DNA of 64,000 nt, taken from contig NZ_JAPJDC010000001.1 in assembly GCF_026241855.1 (NCBI RefSeq), positions 62,001-126,000 of the forward strand. Reading direction: 5' to 3'. Positions 7,440 to 15,963 of the stretch are shown here, in pieces. Each line of letters begins with the position of its first letter. The stretch's first letter is position 1. A program made the position numbers and the translations under genes. Origin of the DNA: Curtobacterium flaccumfaciens pv. betae. Lineage in GTDB: Bacteria; Actinomycetota; Actinomycetes; Actinomycetales; Microbacteriaceae. The notes below the pieces were generated by a model, which searched no databases, was not told the DNA's origin, and saw only the letters and a program-made list of their open reading frames with translations.

Positions 7440-7976
7440 ATGCCGTTGACCGTCGTCCGTCGAGAGCACGTCCACCTCTACGCCCGCGAACCCGAGTCCG
7501 GGGTCGCGAAGACCGCCGTCGACGCGCTGCTGCGCCTGCAGCACGCCGAGGACCAGCAGATCGAGTCCGCCCGCATCGAGAGCGGCCTGTCGAAGAACGA
7601 GTTCCTCGCCGTCCGGTACATGCTCCAGGCGCACCGGGACGGCCGGACGATGGGCCCGAAGGACCTCGCCGTGATGCTCGCCGTCTCGAACGCCTCGGTC
7701 ACCAAGATCGTCGACGGGCTCGTGCAGAAGGGCCTGCTGTCGCGCACGGCGCACCCCACCGACCGTCGTGCGCAGGTACTCGCCCCGACCGACCAGGCCG
7801 CCGAGAAGATCGACGCCTCGTACGCGCGCTTCCACGCTGCCGTCGTCGAGGTGCTCGAGCAACTCCCCGACGCGGACAACGCCGTCCTCGCCGACTCGCT
7901 CACGAAGATCGTCGACGCGCTCGCCGCGGGCACGCCCGCGCCGGTCGACGAGTACACGGTCGACGACCAGGACTGA
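7440..7976 (+). CDS. MarR family transcriptional regulator
   Basis: A 178-residue winged-helix regulator. An N-terminal extension of about 30 residues precedes the dimerisation helix; the DNA-binding helix is MGPKDLAVMLAVSNASVTKI and the wing includes LLSRTAHPTDRRAQVLAP, the canonical D-R-R motif of MarR proteins. The C-terminal tail is acidic (DEYTVDDQD). AAGGAG lies 11 bases upstream. It follows a 60-residue ORF in the same operon; its target is unknown. Confidence 0.88.
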   Translation: MPLTVVRREHVHLYAREPESGVAKTAVDALLRLQHAEDQQIESARIESGLSKNEFLAVRYMLQAHRDGRTMGPKDLAVMLAVSNASVTKIVDGLVQKGLLSRTAHPTDRRAQVLAPTDQAAEKIDASYARFHAAVVEVLEQLPDADNAVLADSLTKIVDALAAGTPAPVDEYTVDDQD

Positions 7977-8032
7977 CGCGAGCGCGCCCGGCTGACGCGA
8001 CCCGGCGGGTGCGTCGCGACCGGATACGGACG

Positions 8033-8064
8033 GGAGGCCCGTGGTGCGCCCGCCACGGGCCTCC
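8033..8064. terminator. Hairpin terminator (GGAGGCCCGTGG family)
   Basis: Perfect 12-bp stem GGAGGCCCGTGG / CCACGGGCCTCC with an 8-base loop, downstream of the MarR gene and upstream of the TetR gene. It shares stem sequence with the hairpins near 14.5 kb and 40 kb. Confidence 0.65.
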
Positions 8065-8082
8065 AGGCCGGACGGTGGCGAG

Positions 8083-8105
8083 AAAACCTTCCAGCGGTAA
8101 GTTGG
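8083..8105 (+). promoter_or_regulatory. Putative TetR operator (degenerate) and -10 box
   Basis: AAAAC-N13-GTTGG overlaps TAAGTT (8098-8103), a -10-like box 6 bases before the TetR ATG at 8110. Two cleaner copies of the same pattern, AAAAC-N13-GTTTT, lie in the divergent promoter region of the sugar module near 13 kb. This suggests the TetR protein controls itself and those genes. Confidence 0.55.
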
Positions 8106-8109
8106 GTGC

Positions 8110-8724
8110 ATGACCCACCCCGCGGACGACGCCGACGCGGCCCAGCCGCGCCGCGGCGGGTACCGCAAGGGCGCCGAGCGGCGCACGCAGATCCTCGACG
8201 AGATGATCCGCATGGTCGCGGAGCAGGGGGTCGACGCATCGTCGCTCCGCTCGGTGGCCGAAGCCCTCGGGATCACGCACGCGGCACTCCGCCACTACTT
8301 CCCCAGTCGCGACGAACTGCTGCTCGCCGTCTACCGGGAGCACGAGGTCCGCGAGCAGGGCGCGCCCGACCGGATGAAGTCGGCGATCGGCGACATGCGC
8401 GAGAGCGCATCGCGCAACCGGGCCGTGCCGGGGCTGGTGCAGCTGTACACGACCCTCGCGGCCGACGCCGTGCAGGAGGGCCACCCAGCCACGCGCGACT
8501 TCATGCGCGAACGCTTCGCCCGGTTGCGCGCCGAACTCGCCGCACTGATCGAGGCGGACCAGGCGAGTGGCCGGATCCGCGCCGACCTGGACCCGGTCGA
8601 CCTGGCGAGCCTGAGCATCGCGGCATCCGACGGACTGCAGGTCCAGTGGCTGCTCGACCCGGACGCCGTCGACGGCGAGCGGGTGCTGCGGCTGCTCGAG
8701 CAACTCGTCCCGCCGGTGCGCTGA
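8110..8724 (+). CDS. TetR family transcriptional regulator of the sugar module (predicted)
   Basis: A 204-residue regulator. The HTH spans about residues 23-65: RRTQILDEMIRMVAEQG, then LRSVAEALGITHAALRHYF. The C-terminal helical domain probably binds a sugar or glycoside effector. The ATG has no Shine-Dalgarno site but a -10-like TAAGTT 6 bases upstream. An operator of the same type occurs at its own promoter and at the isomerase/transporter promoters 4-5 kb away, so it is the best candidate repressor of that locus. This assignment is inference. Confidence 0.88.
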   Translation: MTHPADDADAAQPRRGGYRKGAERRTQILDEMIRMVAEQGVDASSLRSVAEALGITHAALRHYFPSRDELLLAVYREHEVREQGAPDRMKSAIGDMRESASRNRAVPGLVQLYTTLAADAVQEGHPATRDFMRERFARLRAELAALIEADQASGRIRADLDPVDLASLSIAASDGLQVQWLLDPDAVDGERVLRLLEQLVPPVR

Positions 8725-8783
8725 GCGGCCACGGGGTACGCCTCGCTGCCGGTGGCACAGCGACCGGCCGGTAGAAGGGCAGC

Positions 8784-10802
8784 ATGACCACTTCCACGCG
8801 CACCCCGCTCGGCGTCACGCTCGTCGACGGGGGCGCCAACGTCGCCCTGTTCTCGAGCACCGCCGAACGGGTCGAGTTCTGCACCTTCGACGACGACGGC
8901 ACCGAGCACCGCACCGAGCTCCGCAACCGCACCGGCTACACCTTCCACGACGTCGTCCCCGGGGTGAGGGTCGGCACCCGCTACGGCTTCCGCGTGCACG
9001 GCGCGTGGGACCCGGCGAACGGCCTGCGCCACAACGGCGCGAAGCTCCTGCTCGACCCCTACGCCACCGCGATCGACGGCGAGTACGAGTGGGGCCAGGC
9101 GCTCTTCGGTCACGACATGAACGAGCCCGAGCAGATCGACGAGACCGACTCGGCCAGCGCGATGCCCAAGTCGGTCGTCGCCGACCGGTCCTTCGACTGG
9201 GACGGTGACACCCTGCTGCGGACCCCGCTCGCCGACACCGTCGTGTACGAGGTGCACGTCAAAGGCTTCACGAAGCAGCACCCGGACGTCCCCGAGGAGA
9301 TCCGCGGCACCTACGCCGGCATGGCCCACCCGGCAGCGATCAAGCACCTCACCGACCTCGGCGTCACCGCGGTGGAGCTGCTGCCGACGCACCAGTTCGT
9401 GCAGGACTCGACGCTCCTCGACAAGGGCCTCCGCAACTACTGGGGCTACAACAGCATCGGCTTCTTCGCGCCGCACGACGAGTACTCGTCCGCAGGCACC
9501 GCGGGGCAGCAGGTCGCCGAGTTCAAGGAGATGGTGAAGGCCCTGCACGCCGCGGGGCTCGAGGTCATCATGGACGTCGTCTACAACCACACCGCCGAGG
9601 GCAACCACATGGGCCCGACGCTGTCGTTCAAGGGGATCGACAACCAGTCGTACTACCGGCTGGTCGAGGGTGACGAGGCGAACTACTTCGACACCACGGG
9701 TACCGGCAACAGCCTGAACGTCGGGCACCCGGCGGCCCTCGGACTCATCATGGACTCGCTCCGCTACTGGGTCGAGGAGATGCACGTCGACGGCTTCCGG
9801 TTCGACCTGGCCACGACGCTCACCCGCCAGGACGGCGAGGCCGAGAAGCACTCCGCGTTCCTCGACATCATCCACCAGGACCCCGTGCTGCGCGAGGTCA
9901 AGATGATCGCTGAGCCGTGGGACACCGCCGGCTACCAGGTCGGCGGGTTCCCGGCCGACTGGTCCGAGTGGAACGGCAAGTACCGCGATGACCTGCGGGC
10001 CTTCTGGCGCGGCGACGAGGGCGCCCTCGGCGACGCCGTCCAGCGGGTCCTGGGCAGCCCGGACGTCTACGAGGGATCACGGCGCTCCCCGCTGTGCTCG
10101 ATCGACTTCGTGACCGCCCACGACGGTTTCACCCTGGCCGACCTGACGATGTACGCCGACAAGCACAACGAGGCGAACGGCGAGGACAACAACGACGGCG
10201 AGAGCGACAACACCTCGTTCAACGGCGGCATCGAGGGCCCGACCGACGACGGCGCGGTGAACGACTACCGCGACCGGCAGCGCCGCAACTTCCTCGGCAC
10301 CCTGCTGCTCTCCGCCGGCGTGCCGATGATCCTGGGTGGCGACGAGCTCGCCCGGTCACAGGGCGGCAACAACAACGCGTACTGCCAGGACGACGAGATC
10401 TCGTGGTTCGACTGGGCCGCCGCCGACCAGGACCTGCTCGCCTTCACCACGGCGGCCATCGCGTTCCGTCTTCAGCACCAGGCCCTGCGCCCGGAGTGGT
10501 TCCGCACCGCGCCGGGTGACTCGGAGTCGACGGTGACCGTGCTCCGCGCCGACGCCGCCGGGTTCGAGGACGGCGACTGGGCGGACGGCGGCAACCGGGC
10601 CGTGACGCTCGTGCTGCACCAGGGCGACGACACCGTGGCCGTGCTGCTGAACGCGTCGGACACCACGGTGGAGTTCACGCTGCCGGAGCGGCCGGGTGGG
10701 GGCAGCTGGTCCCTCGGGCTGTCGAGCGACCCCGACCAGACCGTGGTGGGCGACGCGGCGACGCTGCTCGTGCGCGACGCGTCCTTCACCGCGCTGGTCT
10801 GA
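8784..10802 (+). CDS. glgX: Glycogen debranching enzyme GlgX (isoamylase type)
   Basis: A 672-residue GH13 debranching enzyme that hydrolyses alpha-1,6 branches of glycogen or limit dextrin in the cytoplasm. An N-terminal CBM48-like domain (PLGVTLVDGGANVALFSS) precedes the TIM barrel. Conserved region I is MDVVYNHTAEG; the nucleophile Asp is in FRFDLAT, the acid Glu in MIAEPWD, and the third carboxylate in TAHDGFTL. The GGDELARSQGGNNNAYCQDD segment is typical of GlgX/TreX proteins. AGAAGGG lies upstream of the ATG. It follows a TetR gene but has no AAAAC-N13-GTTTT operator of its own. Confidence 0.93.
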   Translation: MTTSTRTPLGVTLVDGGANVALFSSTAERVEFCTFDDDGTEHRTELRNRTGYTFHDVVPGVRVGTRYGFRVHGAWDPANGLRHNGAKLLLDPYATAIDGEYEWGQALFGHDMNEPEQIDETDSASAMPKSVVADRSFDWDGDTLLRTPLADTVVYEVHVKGFTKQHPDVPEEIRGTYAGMAHPAAIKHLTDLGVTAVELLPTHQFVQDSTLLDKGLRNYWGYNSIGFFAPHDEYSSAGTAGQQVAEFKEMVKALHAAGLEVIMDVVYNHTAEGNHMGPTLSFKGIDNQSYYRLVEGDEANYFDTTGTGNSLNVGHPAALGLIMDSLRYWVEEMHVDGFRFDLATTLTRQDGEAEKHSAFLDIIHQDPVLREVKMIAEPWDTAGYQVGGFPADWSEWNGKYRDDLRAFWRGDEGALGDAVQRVLGSPDVYEGSRRSPLCSIDFVTAHDGFTLADLTMYADKHNEANGEDNNDGESDNTSFNGGIEGPTDDGAVNDYRDRQRRNFLGTLLLSAGVPMILGGDELARSQGGNNNAYCQDDEISWFDWAAADQDLLAFTTAAIAFRLQHQALRPEWFRTAPGDSESTVTVLRADAAGFEDGDWADGGNRAVTLVLHQGDDTVAVLLNASDTTVEFTLPERPGGGSWSLGLSSDPDQTVVGDAATLLVRDASFTALV

Positions 10803-10854
10803 CGGGCGCGGGCGCGGGCTCGCGCGGGGGCGTCGTTCGCGTCGCTCGTGTCGT

Positions 10855-10894
10855 GATCGTCGCTTGGTGAGCGGAAGATCGTCGCTTGGTGAGC
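10855..10894. repeat. Two tandem copies of an 18-bp repeat
   Basis: GATCGTCGCTTGGTGAGC occurs at 10855-10872 and 10877-10894, a 22-base period including GGAA. The second copy runs into the long hairpin that follows. It looks like a relic of a repetitive extragenic element. Confidence 0.75.
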
Positions 10895-10939
10895 AGAAAT
10901 GGTCGGGTCCCCGTTCGGGACCCGACCATTTCTGCTCAC
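10889..10939. terminator. Long perfect hairpin between glgX and the dehydrogenase gene
   Basis: A 23-bp perfect stem (10889-10911 with 10917-10939) and 5-base loop CGTTC. The core of the left arm is AGAAATGGTCGGGTCCC. It lies between convergent genes and can terminate both transcripts. Its length and AT-containing upper stem set it apart from the GGAGGCCCG hairpins. Confidence 0.75.
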
Positions 10940-10970
10940 GAAGTGGTGCACGTGGCGCTCCTGGGTGCTC

Positions 10971-12086
10971 CTAGGCGTTCGCGCCCGCGGTCAGCACGGC
11001 TGCCGCGGGGTCGAAGTCCTCGGGCAGCGGCGGGATCGCGTCCACGGTCGACGTGATGTCGACGGCGGAACCCGACTCGGCCGCGTCACGGATGCCGAGC
11101 AGCACGTCGAGCACGTGCAGCGCGACGGCGCCGGAGGCACGCTCGGGGCGGTCCTCGGCGATGGCGCGGGCGAGCTCGACGACACCGGTGCCACGACCCC
11201 AGGTGGAGCCGACCGCCTCGAGCGTCTCGGGCTCGTCCTGCCCGTAGCGCCAGAGCTGCGACGAGCCCTCGAACGTGTTCGGGTCCGGCAGCGAGATCGT
11301 GCCGAGCGTGCCGTTGATCTCGACGAAGCCCATGCGCGGCAGGGCGTGCTGGAACGAGAACGTCGACTGGGCGGACTGCCCGCCGTCGAACTCGATCAGG
11401 GCCGCGTGGTGCGTCGGGACCTCGACCGGGAACGTCTCGCCGGCGCGGGGGCCGGACGCGATCGTGCGACGGTCGAGCGACTTCGACGAGACGGCCTGCA
11501 CGCGCGAGGCGGTGCCGAACGCGTGCACCAGGGTCGTCACGTAGTACGGGCCCATGTCGAACAGGGGGCCGGCGCCGGTGGCGAACAGGAAGTCCGGGTT
11601 CGGGTGCCACGCCTCGGGTCCGGGGACGTGGAACAGCGTCGTCGCGGACAGCGGCTCGCCGATGTCACCGCGGGCGATGGCCCGGAGCGCCGTCTGGATG
11701 CCCGCGCCGAGCACGGTGTCCGGAGCGGTCGCGACGCGCAGGCCCTTGGCCTTCGCCGACTCGAGCACCGCGGCGGCCGACGCGTGGTCGGTCGCGATCG
11801 GCTTCTCGCTCCAGACGTGCTTGCCGGCGTCGATGATCTGCTGGTCGACCTCGGCGTGTGCGGCCGGGATCGTCAGGTTGATCACGATCGAGATGTCGTC
11901 GCGGGCGAGGAGTTCCTCGACCGATCCCGACGAGGCGACGCCGTACGCAGCCGCCTGCTCAGCGGCACGCTCGAGCAGCACGTCGGCGACGAAGCGGACC
12001 TCGACGTCGGCGAACTTGGTCAGGTTCTCGAGGTACTGGGTGGAGATGTTGCCGGCACCGATGATGCCGATCCCGACACGGCTCAC
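10971..12086 (-). CDS. Gfo/Idh/MocA family sugar dehydrogenase
   Basis: A 371-residue NAD(P)-dependent oxidoreductase. The N-terminal Rossmann motif is GIIGAGNIS, the EKPIATD motif carries the catalytic-site Lys, and the C-terminal alpha/beta domain has the GPYYVTTLVHAFG helix typical of the family. It probably oxidises a sugar or inositol-like substrate. The GTG at 12086 overlaps the isomerase stop as GTGA, so the two are translationally coupled; the longer frame starting at 12107 is less likely. Substrate is not deducible. Confidence 0.9.
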   Translation of the reverse strand: MSRVGIGIIGAGNISTQYLENLTKFADVEVRFVADVLLERAAEQAAAYGVASSGSVEELLARDDISIVINLTIPAAHAEVDQQIIDAGKHVWSEKPIATDHASAAAVLESAKAKGLRVATAPDTVLGAGIQTALRAIARGDIGEPLSATTLFHVPGPEAWHPNPDFLFATGAGPLFDMGPYYVTTLVHAFGTASRVQAVSSKSLDRRTIASGPRAGETFPVEVPTHHAALIEFDGGQSAQSTFSFQHALPRMGFVEINGTLGTISLPDPNTFEGSSQLWRYGQDEPETLEAVGSTWGRGTGVVELARAIAEDRPERASGAVALHVLDVLLGIRDAAESGSAVDITSTVDAIPPLPEDFDPAAAVLTAGANA

Positions 12087-12883
12087 TTGTCGTTGTCCTT
12101 GAGCCATGCGAGGGACTCGGTGATGCCCTCGAAGACGTCGCCCTTGTACGCGTCGAACTCGACCACACGGATCGCCTGCGGTGCGGCGGCGAGGATCGCG
12201 GTCACGTCGACGTCGCCCTGACCGGCCGGCGTCTGGTTCTCGAAGGCGCGCTGCAGCGCCTCGGGCACGATGAGGGCGCTCTCGGACGAGGGCAGCGCGG
12301 TGCGGATGTCACCGTCGACCTTGCCGTCCTTGACGTGGATCGCGACGACGCGGTCGCCCAGGCCCTTGAGCACAGCGGGGGCGTCGGCGCCACCGACGGT
12401 CGCCCAGAAGGTGTCGACCTCGAGGACGGTCTCCGGCGACAGCTGTGACACGAACAGGTCGTAGACGGTGCGGCCGTCGACCTTGTTCGTGAACTCCCAC
12501 TGGTGGTTGTGGTACCCGAACTGCAGGCCACGGCCGGCGGCCTCGGCGGTCAGCTCGTTGACGCGCTCGGCGATCTTCGCGACGTCGTCGGCGGTCTGCC
12601 AGCGGTCGGTCGGGATGAACGGGTCGATGACGGTGCGGATGCCGAGGCGCTCGGCGGCGTCCCAGATCGGCGCGGTGTCCTCGGCGTCGATCACGGCGAC
12701 GTGGCCGGACGGAGCCTTGAGGCCGGTGGCCGCGAACGCACGCTCGAGGTCGGTGGCGCGCTCGACGAACGCGTAGGGCTCGACGTTCTCGTACCCGATC
12801 TCGGCGACACGGGCGATGGCCTTGTCGAGGTCTTCGGCGATGGCGTCGCGCAGCGAGTACAGCTGCACAGAAGTGGTGGGCAT
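12083..12883 (-). CDS. Sugar phosphate isomerase/epimerase (AP endonuclease-2-like TIM barrel)
   Basis: A 266-residue xylose-isomerase-like TIM barrel. It opens with SVQLYSLRDAI; metal ligands are expected in GYHNHQWEF, LEVDTFW and VAIHVKDG. Such proteins isomerise or epimerise sugars or act as 3-keto-sugar dehydratases beside Gfo/Idh enzymes. GAAGGAG precedes the ATG. It heads an operon with the dehydrogenase and is divergent from the GPH-like transporter, with an AAAAC-N13-GTTTT operator over its promoter. Confidence 0.9.
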   Translation of the reverse strand: MPTTSVQLYSLRDAIAEDLDKAIARVAEIGYENVEPYAFVERATDLERAFAATGLKAPSGHVAVIDAEDTAPIWDAAERLGIRTVIDPFIPTDRWQTADDVAKIAERVNELTAEAAGRGLQFGYHNHQWEFTNKVDGRTVYDLFVSQLSPETVLEVDTFWATVGGADAPAVLKGLGDRVVAIHVKDGKVDGDIRTALPSSESALIVPEALQRAFENQTPAGQGDVDVTAILAAAPQAIRVVEFDAYKGDVFEGITESLAWLKDNDK

Positions 12884-12958
12884 TGCAGAGGCTCCTTCGA
12901 TCCTGTCTGGGTGTCGCGGCCCGTCGAGGAGCGATGCTCCGCGGCGAGATCGATGACG

Positions 12959-12994
12959 ACGCTACCCCAAAAACCACCCGGTGTGTAGTTTTTG
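12959..12994 (-). promoter_or_regulatory. Promoter and operator of the isomerase-dehydrogenase operon
   Basis: CAAAAAC (12968-12974) and GTTTTTG (12988-12994) form a perfect 7-bp inverted repeat around 13 bases. On the minus strand a -35-like TACACA (12987-12982) and -10-like TAGCGT (12964-12959) lie 17 bases apart, so the operator would cover the -35 region. Confidence 0.6.
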
Positions 12995-13053
12995 CTGCCC
13001 CGTGTGACGCGGCCTGGACGGCCCGCGCATCACGGCCCGGGACGCGACCGGTG

Positions 13054-13081
13054 TTGCAGACAACACGTGTCGATGTATGCT
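13054..13081 (+). promoter_or_regulatory. Predicted promoter of the GPH-like transporter
   Basis: TTGCAG (13054-13059) and TATGCT (13076-13081) are separated by 16 bases. The -35 lies within a small inverted repeat GTGTTG-CAGA-CAACAC (13051-13066). The start site would fall just before the operator at 13091. Confidence 0.45.
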
Positions 13082-13090
13082 CGCGTCGGA

Positions 13091-13113
13091 AAAACCTTGT
13101 CATGCAAGGTTTT
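13091..13113. promoter_or_regulatory. TetR-type operator upstream of the transporter
   Basis: AAAACCTTG-N5-CAAGGTTTT is a perfect 9-bp inverted repeat. It keeps the AAAAC-N13-GTTTT geometry of the operators at 8083 and 12968 and sits between the predicted transcription start and the ribosome site AAGGAGG, a roadblock position. Confidence 0.75.
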
Positions 13114-13133
13114 CATCGACTCAAGGAGGCGTC

Positions 13134-14432
13134 ATGAGCACACCCGAACCCGGCAGCCCGGCACTGCTCAACCCGGAAGAGGGCATCACCCAGCCCGTCA
13201 GCACGGTCAAGGTGGGCATCGGCTACCAGATCGCCCTGTTCCTCGGGCAGTTCGGCCTCTTCGTCGCGCTCATGGCGCCCGTCTACGTGAGCATGCAGCT
13301 CAAGGCGCAGACCCTGGTCGGCGACGACGCTGCGAACGTCATCGGCTCGGTACTGCCGATCGGCGCGTTCGGTGCGCTCATCATGAACCCCCTCGCGGGT
13401 GCCCTGTCCGACCGCACCCGCACGCGCTGGGGCCGTCGTCGCCCCTGGCTGCTCAGCGGTGTCGTGGTCTTCGCGATCGCCCTCGCGTGGATCGCCTACT
13501 CGCCCGACGTCCTCAACCTGACGCTGGCCTGGCTGCTCGCCCAGCTCGCCGCGAACGCCACGCTCGCCACCCTGCTCGCGAGCTTCGCCGACAACGTGCC
13601 GCAGCTGCAGCGCGGCCGGTCCTCGAGCATCATCGCGCTCGCGCAGAACATCGCCGTGCTCGCCGGTACCTACCTGTCGGTCTTCTTCGTCGCGAACCTG
13701 CCCGTGCTGTTCATCGCGCCCGGCATTCTGGCGATCATCCTGGTCGCCGTGTACGCCGTCGTCGCGCGGGACGACCTGCCCACCTACAAGCTCAAGAAGT
13801 TCACGTTCCTGAACCTCATCGCGTCGTTCTGGACGAACCCGGTCAAGAACCCGGACTTCGCGTTCGCGTGGTGGTCGCGCTTCCTCATCATCTTCGCGAC
13901 CTTCATGTTCACGACGTACCGCCTGCTCTACATGGAGCAGCACCTCGGCATCGAGAGCGCGAAGGAGGCGACGGCCGCCGTCGCCTTCGGTGTGCTGCTC
14001 TACACGATCGCGCTGCTGGTCAGTGCGGCGCTGTCCGGCTGGGCCTCGGACAAGCTCGGTCGCCGCAAGGTGTTCGTCGGTGGCTCCACGGCGATGTTCG
14101 CGGTCGGACTCATCGTGCTGGCGCACGCCGACACGGTCAACGGCTTCTACGTCGCCGAGGTCATCATGGGCTTCGCCTACGGCATCTACTCCGCGATCGA
14201 CACCGCACTCGTCGTCGACGTCCTGCCGAACGCGGACCGTCCCGGCAAGGACCTCGGCGTCATCAACATCGCCAACGCGCTGCCGCAGTCGCTCGCCCCG
14301 GCCGTCGCCCTGTTCTTCCTGAAGATCGGGTCCGGGGACGCCGCCGACAACTACACGCTCATGTGCTGGGCCGCCGGCGCGATCGCCATCATCGGCGCAC
14401 TCGTCGTGATCCCCATCAAGCGGGTGCGGTAG
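13134..14432 (+). CDS. MFS transporter, GPH/SLC45-like sugar:cation symporter
   Basis: A 432-residue transporter with about 12 membrane helices. The motif DRTRTRWGRRRPWLLSG after helix 3 is characteristic of sucrose/maltose-type SLC45 and GPH symporters, suggesting uptake of a glycoside or disaccharide. A start at 13134 is supported by AAGGAGG 5 bases upstream. It is divergent from the isomerase/dehydrogenase operon and shares its operator type, so import and catabolism are probably co-induced. Confidence 0.9.
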   Translation: MSTPEPGSPALLNPEEGITQPVSTVKVGIGYQIALFLGQFGLFVALMAPVYVSMQLKAQTLVGDDAANVIGSVLPIGAFGALIMNPLAGALSDRTRTRWGRRRPWLLSGVVVFAIALAWIAYSPDVLNLTLAWLLAQLAANATLATLLASFADNVPQLQRGRSSSIIALAQNIAVLAGTYLSVFFVANLPVLFIAPGILAIILVAVYAVVARDDLPTYKLKKFTFLNLIASFWTNPVKNPDFAFAWWSRFLIIFATFMFTTYRLLYMEQHLGIESAKEATAAVAFGVLLYTIALLVSAALSGWASDKLGRRKVFVGGSTAMFAVGLIVLAHADTVNGFYVAEVIMGFAYGIYSAIDTALVVDVLPNADRPGKDLGVINIANALPQSLAPAVALFFLKIGSGDAADNYTLMCWAAGAIAIIGALVVIPIKRVR

Positions 14433-14437
14433 CGCCC

Positions 14438-14475
14438 GTCTCGCAATGCGACCATCCGTCGCGCAACGCGACAAT
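14438..14475. repeat. Imperfect direct repeat downstream of the transporter
   Basis: Two 18-base units, beginning at 14438 and 14458, match at 15 of 18 positions; the second reads GTCGCGCAACGCGACAAT. Each unit is itself partly palindromic (GTCGCG...CGCGAC). A repetitive extragenic element is the simplest reading. Confidence 0.55.
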
Positions 14476-14479
14476 AAGA

Positions 14480-14521
14480 GGACTGGAGGCCCGTGGCGAC
14501 GCCGCCACGGGCCTCCAGTCC
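14480..14521. terminator. Hairpin terminator (GGACTGGAGGCCCGTGGCG stem)
   Basis: Perfect 19-bp stem with a 4-base loop, downstream of the transporter. Its stem is nearly identical to the hairpin at 40026-40070, 25 kb away. Confidence 0.75.
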
Positions 14522-14563
14522 GTCTGCCTGGTTGCGTCAGCGGGCCCCGATAGCGTGACCCAC

Positions 14564-15886
14564 ATGCTCGACGCCACGCCCGCCCCGTTCGACACCCCCG
14601 CCGGCCGCATCGTCGGGACGGTCGACGGCGACGTGGTGCGGGTGCTCGGGATCCCGTACGCGCAGGCCGAACGGTTCGCTCCGCCGCAACCGATGCCACC
14701 GTTCGCGGGAGAGCTGCACGCGTCGACCCCGTCGCCGGTCGCACCGCAGCCGCACGAGGAGTTCGTCGACCTGCTGCTCAACCCGATCCAGGGCATCGAG
14801 GTCGACGAGCACTGCCAGCGGCTCTCGATCACGCTGCCCGCCGACGTCCGTCCGGGGGAGCAGCTGCCGGTGATGGTCTGGATCCACGGCGGCTCGTACG
14901 TCATCGGCGGTGGCGACCTGCCGATCTACGACGCCCGCGACCTGGTGACCGAGCAGCGCGTGATCGTGGTGTCGGTCACGTTCCGGCTCGGCGTGCTCGG
15001 GTTCCTCGGTGACGGCGAGACGATCCCGGCCAACCTCGGGCTCCTCGACCTGGTCGAGTCGCTCCGCTGGGTGCGCGCGAACATCGCTTCGTTCGGCGGC
15101 GACCCCGACCTGGTCACCGTCTTCGGGCAGTCGGCCGGCGGGGACGCGGCCGCGCACCTGATGATCAGCGCCGGCGCCGGCGGGCTCTTCCGCCGCGCGA
15201 TCATCCAGAGCGCTCCGCTCGGGCTGTCCCGCCGTCGGGCACGGATGAACCGCGCGATGGTCCGGGCGGTCGGCACCGTGCACGCCGACACCCCGCTCGA
15301 GGACCTGCTCGACCGTCAGGCGCTCGGCACCCGGGCCGCCGCGCCGTACGGGCTCGCCGCCGGCATGCCGTTCGGCACACAGTACGGGTTCGCACCGCTG
15401 CCCGACGAGCGCGACCTCGACGTCGCGTGGAGCCGGGTCGCGCCCGACGTCGACGTCCTGATCGGGTCCGGTTCGGACGAGGCGGGCATGTACGTGCCGC
15501 TCGTGCCCGGCCTGCGTCGGGTCACCCGGTCGCGGGTGCTGCGGTCGGCCCTGCGGTGGTGGGTCGTCCGTCCGCTGTCCGACGTCATCTACGGGCGCGA
15601 CGCCCGACGGTTCACCGAACGGCACCGACGCGCCGGCGGCCGGGCGACCTCGTACCGACTGCACCGCGGTGTCACGAGCGCCCCGACCGGAGCCGTGCAC
15701 ATGAGCGACCTGCCGCTGCTGCTCGGTGGCCGCGAGGCCTGGGCCGGCACCCGGTTCGTCCCCGAACGCGACTGGCCCGAGGTCGAGCGCCGCGGCCGGG
15801 CCTTCCGGGCGATCTGGGCCGACTTCGCCCGCACCGGCGAGGTCCGGGCCCCCGACGACGAGACGCTGACGTTCGACCGCGGCTGA
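14564..15886 (+). CDS. Type-B carboxylesterase/lipase family protein
   Basis: A 440-residue alpha/beta hydrolase of the cholinesterase/carboxylesterase family. It has the oxyanion-hole motif WIHGGSYVIGG, the LGVLGFL strand and the nucleophile elbow GQSAGGDA (Ser near residue 197), followed by IQSAPLGLS. The family hydrolyses carboxylic esters. No secretion signal is visible. TAGCGT lies 7 bases before the ATG and no ribosome site is seen, suggesting leaderless expression. It is somewhat shorter than typical 500-residue members, mainly toward the C-terminus. Confidence 0.88.
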   Translation: MLDATPAPFDTPAGRIVGTVDGDVVRVLGIPYAQAERFAPPQPMPPFAGELHASTPSPVAPQPHEEFVDLLLNPIQGIEVDEHCQRLSITLPADVRPGEQLPVMVWIHGGSYVIGGGDLPIYDARDLVTEQRVIVVSVTFRLGVLGFLGDGETIPANLGLLDLVESLRWVRANIASFGGDPDLVTVFGQSAGGDAAAHLMISAGAGGLFRRAIIQSAPLGLSRRRARMNRAMVRAVGTVHADTPLEDLLDRQALGTRAAAPYGLAAGMPFGTQYGFAPLPDERDLDVAWSRVAPDVDVLIGSGSDEAGMYVPLVPGLRRVTRSRVLRSALRWWVVRPLSDVIYGRDARRFTERHRRAGGRATSYRLHRGVTSAPTGAVHMSDLPLLLGGREAWAGTRFVPERDWPEVERRGRAFRAIWADFARTGEVRAPDDETLTFDRG

Positions 15887-15963
15887 CCCAGAGCGGGTGA
15901 CGGTGGCCGCGCCCCCTGAACTGGCGGTCGCGGGCCGCTGACCGGCCCCGCACAATCGTCAGC

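Noticed and set aside
7432..7449. Five-codon leader ORF overlapping the MarR start
   Set aside because: The ribosome site is only 3 bases from its ATG and better spaced for the MarR ATG at 7440; nothing else supports it.
12992..15886. A 964-codon plus-strand frame
   Set aside because: Its first half is an out-of-frame shadow of the transporter; the real gene is the esterase starting at 14564.
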